In this document: positions 11,244 through 15,955 of the stretch, one piece after another
How the letters are laid out: every line of letters begins with the position of its first letter
Position numbering within the stretch: the stretch's first letter is position 1
NCBI GenBank assembly: GCA_001313065.1
Contig: BBFD01000060.1
Coordinates: forward strand, 1 to 15,955
Length of the DNA stretch: 15,955 nt
DNA from: Silvimonas sp. JCM 19000
GTDB taxonomy: Bacteria; Pseudomonadota; Gammaproteobacteria; Burkholderiales; Chitinibacteraceae
Reading direction: 5' to 3'
Position numbers and translations under genes: made by a program
The notes under the pieces: model-generated
Told to the model about the DNA's origin: nothing
Databases searched by the model: none
What the model saw: the letters and a program-made list of their open reading frames with translations, nothing else

Positions 11244-11278
11244 GACTGGGCGAAGACCGGGGTAGGTAGCGGCAATGC

Positions 11279-12331
11279 TTAAGCGTCCAGCTCGGCTTCG
11301 TCCGCCAGCGAGCCGCCCACTTCGATCGGCGCGCTGCTCAGGCCGATCTTCTCGCGGATTTTCTGCACGATCTCGGCGGCCACTTCAGGATTGTCTTTGA
11401 GGTACTGGCGCGAATTCTCCAGGCCCTGGCCGATCTTGTTGCCGTTATAGCTATACCAGGCACCGGCTTTCTCGACGATCTTGTGGGTAACGCCATGCTC
11501 GACAATTTCGCCTTCGCGGCTAATGCCTTCGCCGTACAGAATATCGAAGGTAATTACGCGGAACGGCGGGGCTACCTTGTTCTTGGCGACTTTGACCTTG
11601 GTCTGGTTGCCAATCACTTCTTCGCCTTTCTTGACCGAGCCGATACGGCGGATGTCCAGGCGTACCGAAGCGTAGAACTTGAGCGCGTTACCACCGGTGG
11701 TGGTTTCCGGGCTCTGGCCAGGCATCATGGCGCCAATTTTCATCCGCAACTGGTTAATAAAGATCACCAGCGTGTTGGTGCGTTTGATGTTGCCGGTGAG
11801 CTTGCGCAGGGCCTGGCTCATCAGGCGGGCTTGCAGGCCGACGTGCACGTCGCCCATTTCACCTTCGATTTCGGCCTTGGGCGTCAGCGCCGCGACCGAG
11901 TCGACCACGATGATGTCGACGCCGCCCGAACGCACCAGCATGTCGGCGATTTCCAGCGCTTGTTCGCCGGTATCCGGTTGCGAAATCAGCATCTCGCCCA
12001 CGTTAACGCCCAGCTTTTGCGCGTAGATGGGGTCGAGCGCGTTTTCCGCATCGATATAGGCTGCAGTGCCGCCCAGCTTCTGGATTTCGGCCACCACGTG
12101 CAGACACAACGTGGTTTTACCGGAGGACTCCGGCCCGAAGATTTCAACAATACGGCCGCGCGGCAAACCGCCTACGCCCAGGCCCAGATCCAGACCGAGC
12201 GAGCCGGTAGAAACCACTTGCAAATCGTTTTCGATCTGGTTGTCGCCCATTTTCATCACGGCGCCTTTGCCGAACTGACGTTCGATCTGGGCCAGTGCGG
12301 CGGCGAGCGCCTTGCTTTTGTTGTCGTCCAT
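11279..12331 (-). CDS. recA: Recombinase RecA
   Basis: A 350-residue DNA-dependent ATPase that forms filaments on single-stranded DNA for strand exchange and stimulates LexA self-cleavage. The frame is intact. Features are the N-terminal [15 protein letters not shown], Walker [10 protein letters not shown] (about residues 66-74), the [10 protein letters not shown] region, Walker [11 protein letters not shown], loop L1 [25 protein letters not shown] and loop L2 [20 protein letters not shown]. The C-terminus is acidic, as usual. Start ATG 12331 has AGGA about 9 bases upstream. A perfect TATAAT and a dyad resembling an SOS box lie 40-60 bases upstream. First gene of recA-recX. The common recA-recX-alaS order is interrupted here by about 5.2 kb. 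Confidence 0.98.
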   Translation of the reverse strand: MDDNKSKALAAALAQIERQFGKGAVMKMGDNQIENDLQVVSTGSLGLDLGLGVGGLPRGRIVEIFGPESSGKTTLCLHVVAEIQKLGGTAAYIDAENALDPIYAQKLGVNVGEMLISQPDTGEQALEIADMLVRSGGVDIIVVDSVAALTPKAEIEGEMGDVHVGLQARLMSQALRKLTGNIKRTNTLVIFINQLRMKIGAMMPGQSPETTTGGNALKFYASVRLDIRRIGSVKKGEEVIGNQTKVKVAKNKVAPPFRVITFDILYGEGISREGEIVEHGVTHKIVEKAGAWYSYNGNKIGQGLENSRQYLKDNPEVAAEIVQKIREKIGLSSAPIEVGGSLADEAELDA

Positions 12332-12372
12332 GTCTGGGTGTCCTGCCGGATGCGGTTGGAAAGGGATGGCGG

Positions 12373-12391
12373 ATTATAGAACAAATGTTCT
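12373..12391 (-). promoter_or_regulatory. recA promoter with a candidate LexA (SOS) box
   Basis: On the minus strand a perfect TATAAT -10 (plus-strand 12373-12378) adjoins the dyad AGAACATTTGTTCT (12378-12391), which would lie in the -10/-35 spacer. The -35 is poor (about TTCCAA at 12397-12402). The dyad has GAAC-N4-GTTC form, as in the Bacillus subtilis SOS consensus CGAACRNRYGTTCG, and not the CTGT-N8-ACAG form usual in gamma- and betaproteobacteria. The placement fits LexA repression. The element overlaps the stop codon (12390-12392) of the upstream hydrolase gene. Confidence 0.65.
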
Positions 12392-13478
12392 ACAGATTGG
12401 AAGCGGCGTGCGCATCGGGTGCCGTATCCAGAATGCGGGTCTGCCCGTGGCGCAAGACAAAGAAGACGTCGTCAGCCACGCCATGCTGCAGCCGGGCCGC
12501 GGCCAGGTCCAGCGCGGCTGATCAAGTGCCTCGTCGGCCAGCTCAAACGTGCCCCAGTGTATGCCCACGGCCTGGCGCGCACGCAACTCGCGCTGGATCT
12601 GCACGGCTTCATCCGGATTGATATGCTGGCTTTGCATAAACCAGCGTGGTTCGTAGGCGCCGATGCCGATGGCGGCCAGATCAAAACCATCAAAGCGCGC
12701 GGCGATGTCGGCGATGTCGCGGGATTAGCCGAGGTCGCCGGAGAAAAAAGAAGCGAAAATCGGGCGTTTGCAGCACCCAGCCGCCCCAGAGCGTGGCATT
12801 GCGGTCCAGCGGTGTGCGGGCGCTCCAGTGTTGTACCGGCACAAAGGTGAGGGTGGCGCCGGCCACTTCGGCGGTCTGCCACCAGTCCAGAACCACCAGA
12901 TGCTCGGGTGGCAGTTTGGGTACGTGGCGCTGGAACCAGAAATCCAGCCCCAGCGGCACCGCAAACACCGGCGGCCCGCCGGCTTGCTGCACCAGCGCAT
13001 GCACGCTGCGCGCGTCCAGATGGTCATAGTGGTTGTGAGAAAGCAGGACCAGATCAATATGCGGTAATTGATCAAGCGCAATCCCTGGCGCTTGATGGCG
13101 TTTGGGCCCGGCAAATTGCACCGGCGAACAACGTTGTGAAAACACGGGGTCGGTCAGGATATTCAGGCCGCCGGTTTGCAGCAGCAGGGTGTTATGGCCG
13201 ATCCAGCTCACCGTGTTTTGCGTGCGATTGCCGTAAAGCAGCGTCAGGTCGGGTGGCACCGGGCTCAGATCGCTGGCTGGCGGGTGTGGCAGGCCTTTTG
13301 CTTTACGTTCTGCACGCCAACGGCGAAAGTCGTCGCCACTGGGGCGGCTGTGCGGATAACGGTTGCGAAACCCGGTCGGCGTGTGATGCGGCCGGGCCGG
13401 ATCAAAATGCAGATTGCGGTGCGGGTTGCCCGTGGCGGCAGTCAGCACCGAAGCGAGAATATTCTTGAACCACGACAT
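12390..13478 (-). pseudogene. MBL-fold metallo-hydrolase, NAPE-PLD-like (two frameshifts and an in-frame stop)
   Basis: A reconstructed 362-residue metallo-beta-lactamase-fold hydrolase of the UlaG/NAPE-PLD-like group. It shows the family N-terminus MSWFKNILASVL, HHTPTGFRNRYP, WIGHNTLLLQ, LNILTDPVFSQRCSP, the metal motif SHNHYDHLD, the distal GDLG region, [10 protein letters not shown] and [10 protein letters not shown]. Three lesions interrupt it. An A6 run at 12744-12749 should be A5 (FFFSGDLG). A TAA at 12725-12727 replaces the Tyr expected in the GYSRD motif. A base is lost near 12512 ([13 protein letters not shown]). Both indels match the errors seen in other genes; the TAA needs a substitution and is not explained that way. 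ATG 13478 begins the family-like N-terminus and has GGA 8 bases upstream. The stop overlaps the recA operator. It may be a working gene with bad sequence or a true pseudogene. Substrate unknown. Confidence 0.8.
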
Positions 13479-13571
13479 ATGCGGTATCCACGTTGTATTT
13501 GTGATTGATAGCTCCACAGGCCCGCTGGCAGCGCAAAAGTTCAGCGTGGCGAGCCAGTTGCGGGTGATGGT

Positions 13572-14177
13572 ATGAATTATCTGGCGCATGCCTTGCTGGG
13601 CGGACCGAGCGCGGCCGACAAGACCGGTGCTTTGCTGGGTGACTTTGTCAAAGGCCATCTGCCCGGCGCTTTGCCGCTGGAACTGGCGCGCGGCGTGGCC
13701 TTGCATCGCAGTATTGACGCGTTTACCGATGCGCATCCGCTATTTGCCCGCAGTCGCGAACGGATCAGCAGTGCGCGGCGCCGCTACGCCGGCATCATGG
13801 TCGATATGTTTTATGACCATCTGCTGGCGCGGCACTGGGCCGAACTGGGCGTGGGCGAGTTGGCCCTGTTTGCCCAATCGGTGTATGGCGCGCTGGACGA
13901 ACACGCCGCGTGGTTGCCGCCACGGCTGGCCAGCATTGCGCCGCGCATGCGCCAGTTTGACTGGCTGACAGCCTATCGGGAACTGTCGGCGGTGCGCCAG
14001 GCCATAGATTCGATGTCCGTTCACCGCTTGTCGCAACCGAATGCACTGGCGGGGGCGGCCGATGAACTGGAGCACGCTTACGCTGGCTTTGAAGCGGACT
14101 TTCTGGCGTTCTGGCCCGAAGTCTGCAACCATGCCGCCGCTTTTGTCTGGCGCCCACCCGCGCCGCCTGCAGCTTGA
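13572..14177 (+). CDS. acpH: ACP phosphodiesterase (AcpH/YajB family)
   Basis: A 201-residue cytoplasmic protein matching acyl carrier protein phosphodiesterase (DUF479), which removes the 4'-phosphopantetheine arm from holo-ACP. The N-terminus MNYLAHALLGG, GALLGDFVKG (about 18-27), ALHRSIDAFTDAHP (about 43-56) with the conserved His/Asp pairs, and VDMFYDHLLARHW (about 77-89) align well with E. coli AcpH. The frame is intact. ATG 13572 has a GGGTGATGG-type ribosome binding site upstream. It is divergent from the MBL hydrolase gene (93-bp gap, in which I cannot assign promoters) and lies 12 bases before the PAP2 gene, so those two are probably cotranscribed. Confidence 0.92.
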   Translation: MNYLAHALLGGPSAADKTGALLGDFVKGHLPGALPLELARGVALHRSIDAFTDAHPLFARSRERISSARRRYAGIMVDMFYDHLLARHWAELGVGELALFAQSVYGALDEHAAWLPPRLASIAPRMRQFDWLTAYRELSAVRQAIDSMSVHRLSQPNALAGAADELEHAYAGFEADFLAFWPEVCNHAAAFVWRPPAPPAA

Positions 14178-14189
14178 CCCGAAGAAACC

Positions 14190-14928
14190 ATGACTCCGAC
14201 TGCTTATACGATTTTTTTTCTACACTGACCGATTTTGGCGACTCCGCCTTGCTGATGCCGGTGGCTGCACTGTTCACCTTGTGGATGGTGTTTGAGCGCG
14301 CCTGGCGCAGCCTGGCATGGTGGCTTGTGCTGTTTGGCGGCGGTGCGTCGCTGGTCGGGCTGACCAAAGTGGCATTTCTGGGTTGGGGCGTCGGCATCGA
14401 GGCCCTCGACTTTACCGGGCTGAGCGGCCACACCATGTTTTCCAGCACCATCTATCCCGCCTTGCTGGTATGGATGACGCAGCGTCGCGGCGTCAGGATG
14501 CAAGCGCTGGCATGGACGGCTGGGGTGTTGTTTGCGCTGGCCATCGGGGTTTCACGCGTGGTGCTGCATCTGCATTCGCAATCCGAGGTGATCGGCGGCT
14601 TTATGCTGGGCACCAGCGTGAGCCTGGCGTGGGCTTTGACTTCAGGTCGCGATTTGCGCGCCATCCCTATCAGTTTATTGGCCTGTTGCTGATTGCATTG
14701 ATCATGGGGAGCACGCACGGCCAGCACGCACCCACGCAAAACATGATTACCCGGGTGGCATTGGCATTGTCGGGCCGCACCGTGCCCTATAACCGCAGTA
14801 GCGCGTGGCCAGCGCGCTATCAAAAAAACACAACGCGGCCAATCCCACCCAGCAAGTGCGTTGGTTGCCCGCTGGCCCGGCAGCCGCGCGCCTTACGGCA
14901 GCAGCGGCGTGGTGGCCAGACACGCCTG
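14190..14928 (+). CDS. PAP2-superfamily membrane phosphatase (frameshifted; end uncertain)
   Basis: Inner-membrane phosphatidic-acid-phosphatase-like protein with several hydrophobic helices (LLMPVAALFTLWMVF, SLAWWLVLFGGGASL, AGVLFALAIGVS). Conserved motifs are a lysine in LTKVAFLG, SGH in LSGHTMFSS and SRVVLHLHSQSE, which is the third motif with Glu in the usual Asp position. ATG 14190 is taken as start (12 bases after acpH, GAAGAAA upstream); the T8 run at 14212-14219 should be T6 (MTPTAYTIFSTLTDFGDS). A second shift lies between about 14640 and 14670, after which the frame with HPYQFIGLLLIALIMG and HGQHAPTQNMITRVALALSGR continues. A third A run (14822-14828) makes the end uncertain; shortening it by one gives a stop at 14926-14928, overlapping the convergent DUF1615 gene by about 35 bases. 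Likely acts on a lipid phosphate or pyrophosphate; substrate unknown. Confidence 0.8.
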
Positions 14929-15955
14929 ATAGCGTCCGTCTACGCGCCTGGCAAACCATTCCGTGGTGAGCTTGCGCGTGATCTTGGGGCTGACCAGTTT
15001 GATTTGCGGCAGCGCCTCGCGCGGCTGCGGCTTGCCCAGCGTTTTGTCGGCGTAGGCATAAAAAACGGGTGTAGGTCGGCGTCTGCGCAAAGGCGGCATA
15101 ACGCTCCTGCTTGAGATCGGCCACTATTTGCGCCCGCGATAGTCCCAATGCGCCACTCAGCGTAAACAGCGCTTGCTGGCTGTCGGTGACGGCGGTAGTC
15201 GGCAGCGTGCCGTTGTAACTCATCAGATAGCCATCCTGCTTGAGCGACTGATGGGTCAGTCGCGCCAGCACGCCTTGCATGGCCGCATTGCGACTGGCGT
15301 AACGGCCCGCGTTGTAATCGGCAAAGCGATAAATCATCTGCGTATACGTGGTCGGGTATTGCAGCAAATGGGCGGTGCCAAAGTAGACGCTGCCTCGGCG
15401 GGTGAAAACTTCGTCGCGCAAACTGCGCTCGATCTTGTACGGGTAGGGCCAGACTTTGGTGTGCGCAGTGGCAAAGTCGACCCCCACCTGCATCGGGCCG
15501 CCGGTGCGGATAGGATTGTCACCCGCCAACTGCTGACCAAACGGTAGTTCGGTCAGCATGTCTTCAAACAAGGCATTCATCTGGCGTTCGGTGCGCAAGG
15601 CATCAATGCGCTGGTTGTAGCTGCGGCCGTCGGGCGAGCTTTTGGCGAACGCGGCTTGCACCACCAGGCGGGGAATGCCAAAGCGATGAATACGTTTGTC
15701 GATTTCACTCCAGACGATGGCGGGCAGACCGGGGACCACCGGATCACTTTGCCAGGTGGATTCCTGCGCGATTACCGCCATCGCGGCGCAGTAATACGCG
15801 GGGGTATAGGGGATCTTCAATGCGGTGAAGGCGGTGTAGATGTCATTGCTCCAGCCCGCCCGGTCTTTGATATCGCGGGGCAATAGCTGGTCGAGCAACC
15901 AGCGGCCGTCTTTTTTCACCCGTCACTGCTTGATTGGGCAGCAAGGGGCGGGGCG
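14893..15955 (-). CDS. DUF1615 family lipoprotein (5' end outside window; frameshifted)
   Basis: Matches the uncharacterised DUF1615 family, typically predicted lipoproteins of proteobacteria. Conserved stretches are DRAGWSNDIYTAF, QESTWQSDPVVPGLPAIVW, RTERQMNALFEDM, NPIRTGGPMQVGVDFA, EVFTRRGSVYFGTAHLL, RFADYNAGRYASRNAA and the C-terminal SPKITRKLTTEWFARRVDGRYQACL. A run of six at 15060-15065 should be five, joining the two frames at TYTRFYAYADK. A run of six at 15911-15916 should also be five, giving TGEKDGRWLLDQ, so the apparent GTG start at 15919 is an artefact. The signal peptide and lipobox should lie beyond 15955. The conserved Glu in QES and the GGPMQV stretch recall lysozyme-like folds, but I do not assign a reaction. 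Converges with the PAP2 gene. Confidence 0.85.

Noticed and set aside
11483..12379. 298-residue plus-strand ORF
   Set aside because: Antisense of recA, low-complexity composition, no recognisable domains.
14174..14692. PAP2 gene starting at 14174 with MTRRNHDSD
   Set aside because: This start overlaps acpH and depends on the lengthened T run; ATG 14190 joins the same protein once the run is shortened and has a better ribosome binding site.
15919..15919. GTG start for the DUF1615 gene inside the window
   Set aside because: It lacks the lipoprotein signal, and shortening the adjacent run by one base opens an upstream frame that continues to the window edge.

Overview
The window looks like chromosomal DNA of a GC-rich betaproteobacterium, probably Neisseriales (Chromobacteriaceae or Chitinibacteraceae type). 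That placement is an inference from protein style and gene content: RecA/RecX, AlaRS, a REC-DUF3369-EAL protein, a DUF1615 lipoprotein and AcpH. There was no database search. Nearly all the DNA is coding. I see no tRNA, rRNA, insertion sequence, prophage or CRISPR.

Layout. 50-88: terminator. 99-2667 (minus): a cystathionine beta-synthase gene followed by a cystathionine gamma-lyase/synthase gene, which together look like a reverse transsulfuration operon (homocysteine to cysteine). 2890-2918: terminator of alaS. 2943-5574 (minus): alaS. 5729-6957 (minus): a Bcr/CflA-type MFS exporter, divergent from a LysR-type regulator (7122-8073, plus), with a dyad operator candidate between them. 8070-10348 (minus): a 759-residue c-di-GMP phosphodiesterase (REC, DUF3369, degenerate GGDEF, intact EAL). 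10349-10748: spacer with a hairpin over the phosphodiesterase start codon and one doubtful small ORF. 10749-12331 (minus): recA-recX, with a promoter and a dyad that resembles the Gram-positive SOS box. 12390-13478 (minus): an interrupted NAPE-PLD-like metallo-beta-lactamase-fold hydrolase. 13572-about 14928 (plus): acpH (ACP phosphodiesterase) and a PAP2 phosphatase. 14893-15955 (minus): a DUF1615 lipoprotein running off the right edge.

The reading frames are broken in most genes, but in a regular way. A/T runs that should be about 5-7 long are 6-8 long, and G/C runs of two or more have usually lost one base, most often AGGC read as AGC. Undoing these changes restores full-length family-typical proteins, with codon-exact lengths for cbs (455 aa), alaS (876), the MFS protein (409), the LysR protein (317) and the REC-EAL protein (759). 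Because alaS should be essential, I read this as systematic sequencing or assembly error rather than gene decay. Coordinates below are for whole reconstructed genes. recA, recX and acpH are intact as given.

No clearly new multi-gene system is visible. The most interesting points are regulatory: the GAAC-N4-GTTC dyad in the recA promoter, the start-codon hairpin with an overlapping six-codon upstream ORF on the c-di-GMP phosphodiesterase gene, and the dyad in the MFS/LysR divergent region.
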